Assembly (NCBI RefSeq): GCF_020687245.1
Contig: NZ_JAJEQG010000019.1
Location: 1 to 53,089, forward strand
Source of the DNA: Faecalibacterium longum CLA-AA-H243
GTDB lineage: Bacteria > Bacillota > Clostridia > Oscillospirales > Ruminococcaceae
Direction: 5' to 3'
Length of the DNA: 53,089 nt
The notes under the pieces are model-generated. The model made no database searches, had not been told where the DNA came from, and saw only the letters and a list, made by a program, of their open reading frames with translations. A program made the translations under genes and the position numbers. This document shows positions 17,170 through 26,317 of the stretch, piece by piece (the first letter of the stretch is position 1; each line of letters starts with the position of its first letter).

Positions 17170-17750
17170 CGTGTGGGCATATCCATTTTGCGTCCTTCTA
17201 TCTGCCCGGTGACTTTGTTCCGCACATTCGCATTATGAACACCGGCTATCAGACGGCCAGCCTGGGCAATCTGTTCGGCCTGCCTTATGTGGTCATGCGT
17301 AAACCGGCCCCCATTGATACGACGACGCTGAACTATAATTGGCAGATCTGGGAGACCAATGCGTTCAGCATTTATACCAAGGAAACGGACGAAGCTGACG
17401 AGCAGAGCGCACAGGAAGCCGTTGCCGCCGTGCTGCGGTATCTCAGCCGGGTCGGTTTACTGCGATACCACTGCCACAGCGGGTATCTGTCCACCGTCGT
17501 GCAGGAAAACGAGATGGCAAATGTACTCACCCCGGCGGGCGGGATCTTCCGCCGCTTCGTGGAGCCGGGACAGGAAGTGGAGTATGGTCAGAAAACGGGC
17601 GTGATCCTTGACCCGTTTACTGCAGAGGTGGAGGCAGAGATCACCTGTCCGACCAGCGGTGTTGTTTTCTTCGCTTTGAAAAAACCGCTGACAACAGAAC
17701 ATGAGATCGCATTTAAGGTGATCCGGCGGCTGCATGGGGGATGTTTGTAA
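17170..17750 (+). pseudogene. Succinylglutamate desuccinylase/aspartoacylase (M14)-family gene, N-terminus lost
   Basis: From GHIHFASFYLPGDFVPHIRI to the stop at 17750 there are about 190 residues of the C-terminal half of an M14/AstE-like zinc amidohydrolase: GNLFGLPYVVMRKP, LNYNWQIWETNAFSIYTKE (catalytic Glu region candidate) and a beta-rich tail GGIFRRFVEPGQEVEYGQKTGVI, typical of this group. The zinc-binding N-terminal part is absent; upstream in-frame sequence belongs to the mobile element. There is no start codon with a ribosome site. The simplest reading is that the element inserted in this gene and its other half lies left of the element. Confidence 0.72.
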
Positions 17751-17988
17751 ACAAGATTTTTGTATTTCGTAGAGAGCGAGTATAAAAATCAGATACAAGA
17801 CCCAACTAAGGAAGGTACAGTCCGTGATGTCGAGCTGTACAGCAATTTCAAAACCATTGCCGAAAGTATTCCCGAAACGTCGGTCTTGCTGTATAATGAT
17901 TCCGGACGGCCCGGCCAGGCAGGGCTTTGTAAAAACCATGACCGAAGCCGGTCTGCTGTAAATCATACCCCACAAGGAGGTCTGTTTC
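17751..17988 (+). other. Intergenic stretch with a gene remnant and promoter candidate
   Basis: TTCCCG (17869-17874), 17 bp and TATAAT (17892-17897) could drive the kinase gene. Overlapping it is a short open frame 17896-17961 reading MIPDGPARQGFVKTMTEAGLL, which looks like the severed C-terminal end of a larger enzyme or transporter gene. The stretch before it shows no complete gene. Confidence 0.4.
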
Positions 17989-19224
17989 ATGAATCTGACG
18001 CTGCGAAAGGATGCCGATGCCATCATCGCATCCAGCCTGAACGCTGTCCTGCCGGACGAAGCTGTCCGCCGCGCATTGAAAGCCTTTGCGCCCAAGGGCG
18101 GCAGGGTGCTGCTGGTCGCAGCGGGCAAGGCCGCATGGCAGATGGCACACGCGGCGGTGGAAGCGCTGGGCCGTGTGGACGGCGGCGTGGTCGTGACCAA
18201 ATACAAGCACGTCAGGGGCGAAATTCTGGGAGTAAATTGTTATGAAGCAGGCCATCCGGTGCCGGACGAGAACAGTTTTGCGGCCACCGAAAAGGCATTG
18301 GAGCTGGTGCGCGGCCTGGCGGCGGAGGATACCGTGCTGTTTCTGCTCTCCGGCGGAGGAAGTGCATTGTTTGAAAAACCGCTGCTCCCCGGCACAGAAT
18401 TGCAGGACATCACCGGCCAGCTCCTTGCCAGTGGCGCTGACATCGTGGAGATGAACACCATCCGCAAACGGCTTTCGGGCGTCAAGGGCGGGCGGTTCGC
18501 GCAGGCATGCTCCCCGGCTCAGGTATTCAGCATCGTGCTGAGCGATATTCTGGGCGACCCGCTGGATATGATAGCCAGCGGCCCGGCGGTGCCGGATACC
18601 TCTACTTGCGCACAGGCGCTTACCATTGCGGAGAAGTATCACCTGAAGCTCTCGGAACAGGCAAAAGTTCTTCTGGCGCAGGAAACGCCCAAGATGCTGG
18701 ACAATGTGACGACCCAGATCACTGGCAGTGTGCGGGAGCTTTGCACCGCCGCCGCTTCCGCCTGCCGGGAGCTTGGCTATGAGCCCGTCCTGCTGACCGA
18801 CCAGCTCTGCTGTGAAGCCCGGGAGGCGGGCAGCTTCCTTGGCTCCATCGTCCGGACCCACGCGGGGCAGGGAAAAAAGCTGGCCTACATCGCAGGCGGC
18901 GAGACGGTCGTCCACCTGACCGGCAAAGGCCTCGGCGGACGGAGTCAGGAGCTTGCCCTTGCAGCGGCTCCGGCGCTGGCCGGGCTGGATGCAGCAGTGT
19001 TCTCGGCGGGCAGTGACGGCACCGACGGCCCCACGGATGCTGCCGGCGGCTATGTGGATGGTGACACCCTCTCCGCACTGACCGCCAAGGGCTGGAATGT
19101 GTTCGACACCCTGCAAAACAACGACGCCTACCATGCACTGAAAGCTGTGGACGGCCTTATCATGACCGGCGCTACTGGCACGAATGTCAATGATGTTGCC
19201 GTGGCGCTGGTGGGGGAGAAGTAA
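17989..19224 (+). CDS. Glycerate 2-kinase (MOFRL family)
   Basis: 411 residues, the normal length of the DUF4147/MOFRL family. N-terminal VLLVAAGKAAWQMAHAA and LLSGGGSALFEKPL are the conserved Gly-rich and SGGGSAL loops, NTIRKRLSGVKGG is the conserved basic motif, and IVLSDILGDPLDMIASGP is diagnostic. The C-terminal MOFRL part has AGGETVVHLTGKGLGGRSQELAL and SAGSDGTDGPTDAAGG. It phosphorylates D-glycerate to 2-phosphoglycerate with ATP in the cytoplasm, feeding sugar-acid or serine breakdown into glycolysis. AAGGAGG precedes the start. The LysR gene 35 bp downstream is probably its regulator or co-transcribed. Confidence 0.93.
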   Translation: MNLTLRKDADAIIASSLNAVLPDEAVRRALKAFAPKGGRVLLVAAGKAAWQMAHAAVEALGRVDGGVVVTKYKHVRGEILGVNCYEAGHPVPDENSFAATEKALELVRGLAAEDTVLFLLSGGGSALFEKPLLPGTELQDITGQLLASGADIVEMNTIRKRLSGVKGGRFAQACSPAQVFSIVLSDILGDPLDMIASGPAVPDTSTCAQALTIAEKYHLKLSEQAKVLLAQETPKMLDNVTTQITGSVRELCTAAASACRELGYEPVLLTDQLCCEAREAGSFLGSIVRTHAGQGKKLAYIAGGETVVHLTGKGLGGRSQELALAAAPALAGLDAAVFSAGSDGTDGPTDAAGGYVDGDTLSALTAKGWNVFDTLQNNDAYHALKAVDGLIMTGATGTNVNDVAVALVGEK

Positions 19225-19259
19225 AAATGTGATTCCGGTATGAAAGAGGGGAGGCTCCC

Positions 19260-20204
19260 ATGTACGTCGATTGGGAATACTACAAAATTTTCTATTATGT
19301 GGCGAAGTATCAGAACTTTACGAAAGCGGCGCGGGTGCTGGGCAACAACCAGCCCAACATCACCCACTCGATGAACCGGCTGGAAAGCCAGCTGAACTGT
19401 GTGCTCTTTACCCGCTCCAACCGGGGCGTCACCCTGACGCCGGAGGGCGAGATGCTCTACTCCCGCATCGCCTCGGCGGCGGTGCAGATACAGGACGCGG
19501 AGGAAGAGCTGAGCGCCAGCGCCACCCTCGAGCATGGCTCCATCAGCATCAGTGCGACGGAGACGGCGCTGAACATCTATCTGGCTGAGAAGCTGCGGAC
19601 GTTCCACACCGAGTATCCCGGCATCCGGCTGCGCATCTCGAACCACTCTACGCCCCAGGCGGTGCAGGCTGTGAAGAACGGAGAAGTGGATTTTGCCATC
19701 ATCTCCACCCCGGCGGAAGTAGAACAGGGCCTGAAGACGGTGGAACTGAGACCGTTTTATGAAGTGCTGGTGGGTGGAAAGACCTTCACTGCACTGGCCA
19801 GCCAGCGCCTGACGCTGAAAGAACTGAGCTGCTATCCGCTTATCTCTCTCAGCGATGAGAGCATGACCCGGAGCTTCTACCGGCAGTTCTTCCTCGACCA
19901 CGACGCCGTGCTCCGGCCCGACACCGAGGCCGCCACCACCGACCAGATGCTCACGCTGGTGAAAAGTGAGCTGGGCCTTGCCTTCGTGCCGGAACCGATG
20001 ACGAAAGAGCTTCTGGCCCGCGGCGAGCTTGTCGAGCTGCATCTGCAGGAGATCATTCCATCCCGCTCTATCTGCCTCGTCTACGACCATCACCGTCCAC
20101 TGAACACGGCGGCCCGGAAGTTCCAGCAGATGTTGACAAAAGCGGAGCCGGGCCATCCGGCAGCGCCGAAGCAGGCGGAGGACGTCTCTTTCGCATCCCA
20201 ATAA
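19260..20204 (+). CDS. LysR-family transcriptional regulator
   Basis: 314 residues. Winged helix N-terminus: YYKIFYYVAKYQNFTKAARVLGNNQPNITHSMNRLE, with LFTRSNRGVTLTPEGEMLY as the family signature. A substrate-binding-like effector domain follows (residues about 92-295). LysR proteins sense small metabolites and control neighbouring genes. GGGAGG lies before the ATG. Here it is in line with glycerate kinase rather than divergent, so its target is uncertain. The 177 bp after it, before the convergent beta-glucosidase, show no gene or clear terminator. Confidence 0.93.
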   Translation: MYVDWEYYKIFYYVAKYQNFTKAARVLGNNQPNITHSMNRLESQLNCVLFTRSNRGVTLTPEGEMLYSRIASAAVQIQDAEEELSASATLEHGSISISATETALNIYLAEKLRTFHTEYPGIRLRISNHSTPQAVQAVKNGEVDFAIISTPAEVEQGLKTVELRPFYEVLVGGKTFTALASQRLTLKELSCYPLISLSDESMTRSFYRQFFLDHDAVLRPDTEAATTDQMLTLVKSELGLAFVPEPMTKELLARGELVELHLQEIIPSRSICLVYDHHRPLNTAARKFQQMLTKAEPGHPAAPKQAEDVSFASQ

Positions 20205-20381
20205 AATGATTTGTCGTTGTCCCATACCGGAAAGCTTCCCTTTTGATATGGGAATTTGTTGCAGCGCTTTCAGGCAGCAGTGCTATTATAAAAGAATTTG
20301 CAGGATGGGTAAGACGTATCTTGGATATGGCTGCAATATTCGTTCTGTATTGGAGAAACTGCCGCCCTTTTATTTTACAGG

Positions 20382-21743
20382 TCAGATGGACCCGCCGTTG
20401 GTCGCCGCAACTTCGCCATACCAGAAGGCACTGTCTTTCGGGATGCGCCGCCCGGAAGCGTAATCGACGTACACCAGACCAAAACGCTCTCTGTATCCGC
20501 TGTGCCACTCGTAGTTGTCCAGCAGGCTCCAATGGAAGTACCCTCGCACGTCGGCACCGGCCTGAATGCCCTCGGAGAGTTTTTCCAGATAGCGCGCCAG
20601 AAAATCAATTCGCTCCACGTCATGCACCTTGCCGTCCCGATAGATTTTGTCGGTGCAGGATAAGCCGTTCTCCGCGATGAACATGGGCAGTCCATACCGC
20701 TCCTGGATGTAACGGGGACCCCAGTTCAGGCTTTCCGGCTCTACCGGCCAGTTCATGGCTGTGTGAGCGTATCCCGCAGGGCGCTCCACATAACAGGGGC
20801 CATTCGTTCCCATCTGTACAGGCGCGGCATTGTAGATGTTCAGCCCGAGCATATCCGGTCTGCCCAGAGACAGGGCGTCGTTGATGTATTGCGGCACAGC
20901 ACCGATGCAGGCGGAAAGCTGCGGCCCACAGAGGTCCGGTCCGGGCCAGCGGCCAAGGCACAGAGGGTCGAGCGACATCGTGTGGGTAAAGGCCCAGTCC
21001 TCGTCCGGGCAGGCAAAGGTCAGAGCCCGGGCGGCGTCCACATCTGCTTTTGCCTCAGATACGGGGTAGCAGATGCGGCCTGTGGAGACGAAGCCCACTC
21101 TGTTTTCGGCGTCCGTATGGCGGAGCTCCTGCGCGGCAAGGCAGTGCGCATAGATGATATTCTGCCAGCAGGTGAACTGCCCTTCCAGCGGGAGTTTCAG
21201 CCCCGGCGCATGCTCACCTGTCCCATAGCCCATTTTCACGATACAGGCAGGCTCATTGAAGGTGAACCACTGGTGGACCCTGCCTTTGAAATGTTCTGCC
21301 ATTTTTGCCGTGTAGACTGCAAACGCCCGGGCGGTGTCCTCATTCTGCCAGCCGCCCTTTTCTTCCAGCGCCTGCGGCAAATCCCAGTGATACAGCGTAA
21401 TATATGGCTCGATGCCCGCTTCCAGCAAAGTATTCACAAGACCATCGTAATAGGCAAAGCCTTTTTCGTTCCAGTCCGTGCCGCCGGTGGGGGCGATGCG
21501 CGTCCACGCCACAGAGAAGCGATAGGCTTTCAGGTGCATCGACTTCAGCAGTTCGATGTCTTCCCGCCAGCGGTGATAGCTGTCGCAGGCGGTATCACCG
21601 GTCTCGCCCCGATAGGTGCGGCCCGGTGTGTGGGAGAAAACATCCCAGATGCTCCGGCCTTTTCCATCCTCGACGGCACCGCCCTCGATTTGATAGGCTG
21701 CAGTCGCAGCGCCCCATACAAATTCTTTTGGAAATACTGCCAT
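20382..21743 (-). CDS. GH1 beta-glucosidase
   Basis: 453 residues, full length for glycoside hydrolase family 1. FVWGAATAAYQIEGG is the N-terminal family signature, FTFNEP places the acid/base at Glu164, and FIAENG the nucleophile at Glu358; WSLLDNYEWHSGY is the C-terminal sugar-binding stretch. No signal peptide, so it acts inside the cell on imported beta-glucosides. It does not sit with a PTS, so uptake genes are elsewhere, and lack of an obvious phosphate pocket cannot be judged here. Expressed leftward from the promoter at 21807-21835. Confidence 0.95.
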   Translation of the reverse strand: MAVFPKEFVWGAATAAYQIEGGAVEDGKGRSIWDVFSHTPGRTYRGETGDTACDSYHRWREDIELLKSMHLKAYRFSVAWTRIAPTGGTDWNEKGFAYYDGLVNTLLEAGIEPYITLYHWDLPQALEEKGGWQNEDTARAFAVYTAKMAEHFKGRVHQWFTFNEPACIVKMGYGTGEHAPGLKLPLEGQFTCWQNIIYAHCLAAQELRHTDAENRVGFVSTGRICYPVSEAKADVDAARALTFACPDEDWAFTHTMSLDPLCLGRWPGPDLCGPQLSACIGAVPQYINDALSLGRPDMLGLNIYNAAPVQMGTNGPCYVERPAGYAHTAMNWPVEPESLNWGPRYIQERYGLPMFIAENGLSCTDKIYRDGKVHDVERIDFLARYLEKLSEGIQAGADVRGYFHWSLLDNYEWHSGYRERFGLVYVDYASGRRIPKDSAFWYGEVAATNGGSI

Positions 21744-21806
21744 GTTCGTTCTCCTTTTATCTCGTCAGATACATGTGTACAGGAACTTGAGATCCTTACT
21801 GATTAT

Positions 21807-21835
21807 AGTATACTCTTCTGTGGCTGCCGGTGCAA
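21807..21835 (-). promoter_or_regulatory. Promoter of the beta-glucosidase gene
   Basis: On the minus strand TTGCAC (21830-21835), 17 bp and TATACT (21807-21812), with a second TATAAT overlapping just downstream. It points at the GH1 start at 21743. Confidence 0.6.
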
Positions 21836-21859
21836 ATAGCATTTTATTGGTGACCATTG

Positions 21860-21888
21860 TGGAAATACACATCAGGATACGCTATACT
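21860..21888 (+). promoter_or_regulatory. Promoter candidate of the UvrA-like gene
   Basis: TGGAAA (21860-21865), 17 bp and TATACT (21883-21888). It diverges from the beta-glucosidase promoter and lies about 60 bp before the UvrA-like start. Confidence 0.5.
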
Positions 21889-21946
21889 AAAACAGAGAAC
21901 ATGGAATTCATCTGGCGCAAAAAAGCCAAAGGGAAGGGAAACCATA

Positions 21947-24424
21947 ATGATAGACAAAATGCTCGTGCGCGGGGCAAAGGTACACAACCTGAAAAACATC
22001 GACGTGGACATCCCGCTGAACAAGATCGTGGGCATTGCGGGCGTGTCGGGGTCGGGTAAATCCTCGCTGGCGCTGGGGGTGCTGTATGCCGAAGGCTCCC
22101 GCCGGTATCTGGAGGCGCTGTCCACCTACACCCGCCGCCGGATGACCCAGGCTTCGAAAGCCTCGGTGGAAGAGGTGCTGTATGTCCCGGCGGCGCTGGC
22201 GTTGCACCAGCGGCCGGGCGTACCGGGCATCCGCAGCACCTTCGGCACCGGCACGGAATTGCTGAACAGCCTGCGGCTCATGTACTCCCGCCTCGCAAGC
22301 CACCGCTGCCCGAACGGGCATTACATCCCGCCGACGCTGGCTGTTGCGGCGGGCAAGGAGCTAGTCTGCCCGGAGTGCGGTGCGCATTTCTATGCGCCGT
22401 CGGCGGAGGAGCTGGCTTTCAACTCTCAAGGGGCCTGCCAGAAGTGCAGCGGCACAGGCAGCGTCCGGACGGTGGACATGGCGTCGCTGGTGCCGGACGA
22501 CTCGCTGACCATCGACGGCGGCGCAGTGGCCCCGTGGAACAGCCTGATGTGGTCGCTGATGACAGATGTCTGCCGGGAGATGGGTGTGAGGACGGATGTG
22601 CCGTTCCGCGACCTGACCGAACAGGAAAAGGACATCGTCTACCACGGTCCAGCAGAGAAAAAGCATATCTTCTACCACGCCAGGAACTCGAATCAGGCCG
22701 GCGAGCTGGACTTTACCTATTACAATGCCGTCTACACTGTAGAAAATGCTCTTGCAAAGGTCAAGGATGACAAGGGCATGAAGCGGGTGGAAAAGTTCCT
22801 GCGGGAAGATGTCTGCCCCGAGTGTCACGGCTCACGGCTCTCAGCGGCGGCGCGTGCGCCGAAGCTGCGAGGCATCTCGCTGGACGAAGCCTGCCAGATG
22901 ACGCTGGAAGCCCTCGTGGAGTGGGTGAAGGGCGTGCCGGGCAGCCTGCCGGAAGAGATGCGCCCGATGGCGGAGAGCATCTGCGAGGCATTCGAAAGTA
23001 CCGCCAAGCGGCTGATGGACTTAGGTCTGGGCTATCTGACGCTTGACCGCTCGGCCTCGACCCTTTCCACCGGTGAGCGCCAGCGGATGCAGCTGGCCCG
23101 GGCCGTCCGCAACCGCACCACCGGCGTGCTCTATGTGCTGGATGAGCCGTCCATCGGCCTGCATCCGTCGAACATCGTGGGCCTGACCGGCGTGATGCAC
23201 GACCTCGTGGCCGACGGCAACTCGGTCATTCTGGTGGACCACGACACCCAGATCCTGAAAGAGGCCGACTGGGTGATCGAGATGGGGCCGGAAGCGGGAG
23301 CTAAGGGCGGACATGTCATTGCCGAAGGGACGATAGCTGATTTGGAGGCAAAGCCGGAGTCCCAGATCGGGCCGTTCCTCTCCGGAAAAGCTGAGACGAA
23401 ATTGCGCCGGTGTGCCAGGGAAGGAGAGCTGTTCGCAGAGGGGGGGATCCATCTCTCCACCGGCAGCATCCACACGGTCAAGCCTTTGGAGCTGGACATT
23501 CCCAAGGGGCGGCTCACCGTGGTAACGGGCGTGTCCGGCTCCGGCAAAACGACGATGGTGCTGGAAAGCCTCGTGCCGGCGCTGGAAGCAAAGATAAACG
23601 GCAGCGCCCTCCCGGCACATATCCGGGAGATTTGCGCCGAGGGCATCGCGCACGTCAAGCTCATCGACGCGACGCCCATCGGCATCAATGTGCGCTCTAC
23701 CGTGGCAACCTACGCGGGCGTCCACGACGAGCTGCGGAAGCTCTATGCCAGATCTCCGGACGCCAGGCAAAAGGGCTTCAAGGCCAGCGATTTTTCCTAC
23801 AATACGGGCAGTCTGCGCTGCCCCGGCTGCGACGGCACCGGTGAGGTGAGCCTGGACGTGCAGTTCCTGCCGGATGTGAACATCGTTTGCCCCGACTGCC
23901 GGGGTTCCCGCTACGCGCGGGTGGCTTACGGCGTGAAGCTGATGAACAAGGCGGAGCAGGCCGTCTCCCTGCCGGAACTGATGGATATGGACGTCAACTC
24001 CGCTCTTGAGTTCTGCGGCGGGATGAAGACAGTGAGCCAGCGCCTGCAGACATTGCAGCAGCTGGGTCTGGGCTACCTGACACTGGGCGAAGAGACGCCC
24101 AGCCTCTCCGGCGGCGAGGCCCAGCGCCTCAAGCTGGCCAGCGAGATCGGCCGCACCCAGACCGACTCGGTGTTCGTTTTCGATGAGCCCAGCATCGGCC
24201 TCCACCCGCTGGACGTGCAGGTGCTGCTGCGGGTGTTCCAAGCCCTGCTGGACAACGGCGCAACGGTCGTTGTCATCGAACACGACCTTGATGTCATCCG
24301 CAACGCGGACTATGTCATCGACATGGGGCCGGGCGGCGGCGAGAGCGGCGGCCGCGTCGTGGCAACAGGCACGCCGGAGGAGATCCAGGGAAACCCGGAG
24401 AGTATTACCGGAAGATATTTATAA
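21947..24424 (+). CDS. UvrA-like ABC ATPase (excinuclease subunit A paralogue)
   Basis: 826 residues from ATG 21947, preceded by AAGGGAAGGG; shorter than housekeeping UvrA at about 940. Two ATPase halves: Walker A GVSGSGKSS near 31 and GVSGSGKTT near 528, signatures LSTGERQRMQLAR and LSGGEAQRLKLAS, and twin DEPSIGLHP Walker B ends. Zinc modules CPECG, CQKCSGTG, CPECHGSR, CPGCDGTGEV and CPDCRGSR match UvrA. Canonical UvrA recognises DNA damage; shorter paralogues of this kind are linked to drug tolerance in some bacteria. No uvrB or uvrC lies nearby, which favours a specialised paralogue over the repair subunit. Confidence 0.9.
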   Translation: MIDKMLVRGAKVHNLKNIDVDIPLNKIVGIAGVSGSGKSSLALGVLYAEGSRRYLEALSTYTRRRMTQASKASVEEVLYVPAALALHQRPGVPGIRSTFGTGTELLNSLRLMYSRLASHRCPNGHYIPPTLAVAAGKELVCPECGAHFYAPSAEELAFNSQGACQKCSGTGSVRTVDMASLVPDDSLTIDGGAVAPWNSLMWSLMTDVCREMGVRTDVPFRDLTEQEKDIVYHGPAEKKHIFYHARNSNQAGELDFTYYNAVYTVENALAKVKDDKGMKRVEKFLREDVCPECHGSRLSAAARAPKLRGISLDEACQMTLEALVEWVKGVPGSLPEEMRPMAESICEAFESTAKRLMDLGLGYLTLDRSASTLSTGERQRMQLARAVRNRTTGVLYVLDEPSIGLHPSNIVGLTGVMHDLVADGNSVILVDHDTQILKEADWVIEMGPEAGAKGGHVIAEGTIADLEAKPESQIGPFLSGKAETKLRRCAREGELFAEGGIHLSTGSIHTVKPLELDIPKGRLTVVTGVSGSGKTTMVLESLVPALEAKINGSALPAHIREICAEGIAHVKLIDATPIGINVRSTVATYAGVHDELRKLYARSPDARQKGFKASDFSYNTGSLRCPGCDGTGEVSLDVQFLPDVNIVCPDCRGSRYARVAYGVKLMNKAEQAVSLPELMDMDVNSALEFCGGMKTVSQRLQTLQQLGLGYLTLGEETPSLSGGEAQRLKLASEIGRTQTDSVFVFDEPSIGLHPLDVQVLLRVFQALLDNGATVVVIEHDLDVIRNADYVIDMGPGGGESGGRVVATGTPEEIQGNPESITGRYL

Positions 24425-24430
24425 CAAAAA

Positions 24431-24460
24431 GGGGGCAGGTGCTGCATGGCACCTGCCCCC
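24431..24460 (+). terminator. Strong terminator after the UvrA-like gene
   Basis: Perfect 12-bp arms GGGGGCAGGTGC and GCACCTGCCCCC with a 6-nt TGCATG loop, 6 bp after the stop codon; A-rich before and moderately T-rich after. Confidence 0.8.
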
Positions 24461-24473
24461 TTCGTCAATATTC

Positions 24474-24590
24474 TTATTTGCTTTCCGGGACACCGCGCAG
24501 TTCGGCACGGAAACGCTCGGGAAGATCTTCTTCCCGGATATTTTTGACGACTCCCGGAAGCTTTGCGGTTTCACCTACGGGATAGACCAT
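24474..24590 (-). CDS. Small 38-residue frame, probable gene remnant
   Basis: On the minus strand ATG at 24590 gives MVYPVGETAKLPGVVKNIRE and ends at 24474. It reads like the last part of an enzyme (PVGETAKLP, then a charged tail), not like an independent small protein, and lacks a ribosome site. It lies between the transporter operon end and the terminator at 24431. Function unknown. Confidence 0.35.
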   Translation of the reverse strand: MVYPVGETAKLPGVVKNIREEDLPERFRAELRGVPESK

Positions 24591-24630
24591 GATGCACTTC
24601 TGATGCTTTGCTGACGATCAAAACAAAAAG

Positions 24631-25476
24631 TTAATTCTCGGAAGAAATATCCTGACCGAAATACTTCTCGCCCAGCTCCTTGAGGGTGCCGTCAGCGCGC
24701 AGTTCGTCGATGGCACTGTTGAGGGCGTCGAGGAAGGAAGAGTCTTCGCTCTTGACAATAGGGATCGCAACGTGAGAAGCATCTTCGGTCTGGGCGACCA
24801 GCTTGAAGTCGGCGTCCGGATGGACGTTCAGGTAGTCGTAGAAGGAGACGTTGGCGTTCAGGGTGGCGTCGATGCGGCCAGCAGTCAGCAGCTGGATGGT
24901 CTCTTCCAGCGTGTCGATGCCCTGCACGGTCGCGCCGTAGCTCTCGGCCAGCTCCATGTAGGTGGAAGCGAGGCTGTTGGCCGTGGTCTTGCCGGCGAGG
25001 TCCTCGAAGCTCTTGATGTCGTCGTTGTCCTTGCGGACGGCGAGGGCGGTGTGGATGTAGCCGTAGGGAGTGGTGAAGTCGTAGGTCTTGGCGCGCTCTT
25101 CGGTGACTTCGACGCCGTTGCAGACGAGATCGTAGCGACCAGCGTCCAGACCGGCAAACAGGCTGTCCCAGTCGCTCTCGACGTACTCGGGCTCGACGCC
25201 CAGCTTCTCGGCAATGGCACGGGAGACTTCGACGTCGTAGCCCACGAGGGTGTCGCTCTCATCGTGGAAGCTCCAGGGCTGCCATGCGCCTTCCAGCGCG
25301 ATGACCAGCTTGCCGTTGGACTGGATGGTCTCCAGCTTGTTGGCGGCAGCAGCGGAAGCAGAAGCAGCGATGTTGGAAGCAGTGGAGGCGGAAGTGTTGG
25401 AAGAGCAGCCAGCCAGCGAGAGAACACCGGCAGCGGCCATGACGCTCATGAGAGAAATAAAGGTTCTGCGTTTCAT
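24631..25476 (-). CDS. Polar amino acid ABC transporter, substrate-binding lipoprotein
   Basis: 281 residues. Signal peptide MKRRTFISLMSVMAAAGVLS with lipobox LAGC (Cys24) and a Ser/Ala-rich spacer, then a family-3 binding protein domain: ALEGAWQPWSFHDESDTLVGYDVEVSRAIAEKLG, GRYDLVCNGVEVTEERAKTYDFTTPY and GRIDATLNANVSFYDYL. It is anchored outside the membrane and delivers an amino acid, possibly cystine, to the permease. Last gene of a three-gene operon read leftward. The start at 25476 gives the intact signal peptide; longer in-frame starts lack one. Confidence 0.92.
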   Translation of the reverse strand: MKRRTFISLMSVMAAAGVLSLAGCSSNTSASTASNIAASASAAAANKLETIQSNGKLVIALEGAWQPWSFHDESDTLVGYDVEVSRAIAEKLGVEPEYVESDWDSLFAGLDAGRYDLVCNGVEVTEERAKTYDFTTPYGYIHTALAVRKDNDDIKSFEDLAGKTTANSLASTYMELAESYGATVQGIDTLEETIQLLTAGRIDATLNANVSFYDYLNVHPDADFKLVAQTEDASHVAIPIVKSEDSSFLDALNSAIDELRADGTLKELGEKYFGQDISSEN

Positions 25477-25492
25477 AGGTGATGATCCTTTC

Positions 25493-26299
25493 TTATTCAG
25501 TATGGGAAATTTTCTGAAGGAACTCACGGGTCCTTGCCTCTTTGGGATGGGCGAAGAACTCCTGCGAGGGGGCTTCCTCGACCACGACGCCGTTTTCCAT
25601 AAAGACGGTGCGGGACGAGACGTTGCGGGCAAAGCCCATCTCATGGGTGACGACCAGCATGGTCATGCCCTCCTGTGCCAGCTGCCGCATGACGGCCAGC
25701 ACCTCGCCGGTCAATTCCGGGTCGAGGGCGCTGGTGGGTTCGTCGAAATAGATGATCTCCGGGCCGGAGGCAAGAGCGCGGGCGATGGCCACGCGCTGCT
25801 GCTGACCGCCCGACAGCTGACGGGGGTAGTAGTCGGCACGGTCGGCGAGGCCGACCTTTTCCAGCATCTTCATGCCGACGGCATCAGCCTCCGCTTTGGG
25901 CATCTTCCGGGCGACGATGAGGCCCTCGGTGACGTTCTGCAGGGCCGTTTTGTTGCGGAAGAGGTTGTAGTTCTGGAAGACGAAAGCCGTCTTGCGGCGC
26001 AGCCGCGCGATGCTGGCGCGATCGGCGTGGGCGAGGTCGAAGGTCTCACCGTCGAAGGTGAGCTGGCCTGCGTCCGCCGTCTCAAGGAAGTTGAGACAAC
26101 GCAGCAGGGTGGTCTTGCCTGAGCCGGAAGGGCCGAGGATGGCCACGACGTCGCCCTTTTCCACCGTCAAATCGACGCCGCGCAGTACGTCCAGACTGCT
26201 GGTCGGCTTGGGGGCGCGGCCAAAGATGCCGGGATGGACGCCGGGCTTTGCGTAAGTATGGAAGGATTTGTGGACGCCGCGTATCTCTAACATTGCCAT
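25493..26299 (-). CDS. Polar amino acid ABC transporter, ATP-binding protein
   Basis: About 268 residues. Walker [11 protein letters not shown]-loop [13 protein letters not shown], signature LSGGQQQR, Walker [15 protein letters not shown] and H-loop VTHEMGF. These are the marks of HisP/GlnQ-type ATPases. The start at ATG 26299 fits AAAGGAG about 10 bp upstream; a GTG three codons earlier is possible. An unusual insert after HKSF ([20 protein letters not shown], about residues 14-33) lengthens the N-terminal strand region. It powers the importer from the cytoplasm. Confidence 0.93.
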   Translation of the reverse strand: MAMLEIRGVHKSFHTYAKPGVHPGIFGRAPKPTSSLDVLRGVDLTVEKGDVVAILGPSGSGKTTLLRCLNFLETADAGQLTFDGETFDLAHADRASIARLRRKTAFVFQNYNLFRNKTALQNVTEGLIVARKMPKAEADAVGMKMLEKVGLADRADYYPRQLSGGQQQRVAIARALASGPEIIYFDEPTSALDPELTGEVLAVMRQLAQEGMTMLVVTHEMGFARNVSSRTVFMENGVVVEEAPSQEFFAHPKEARTREFLQKISHTE

Positions 26300-26317
26300 A
26301 ACAGCCACACTCCTTTC

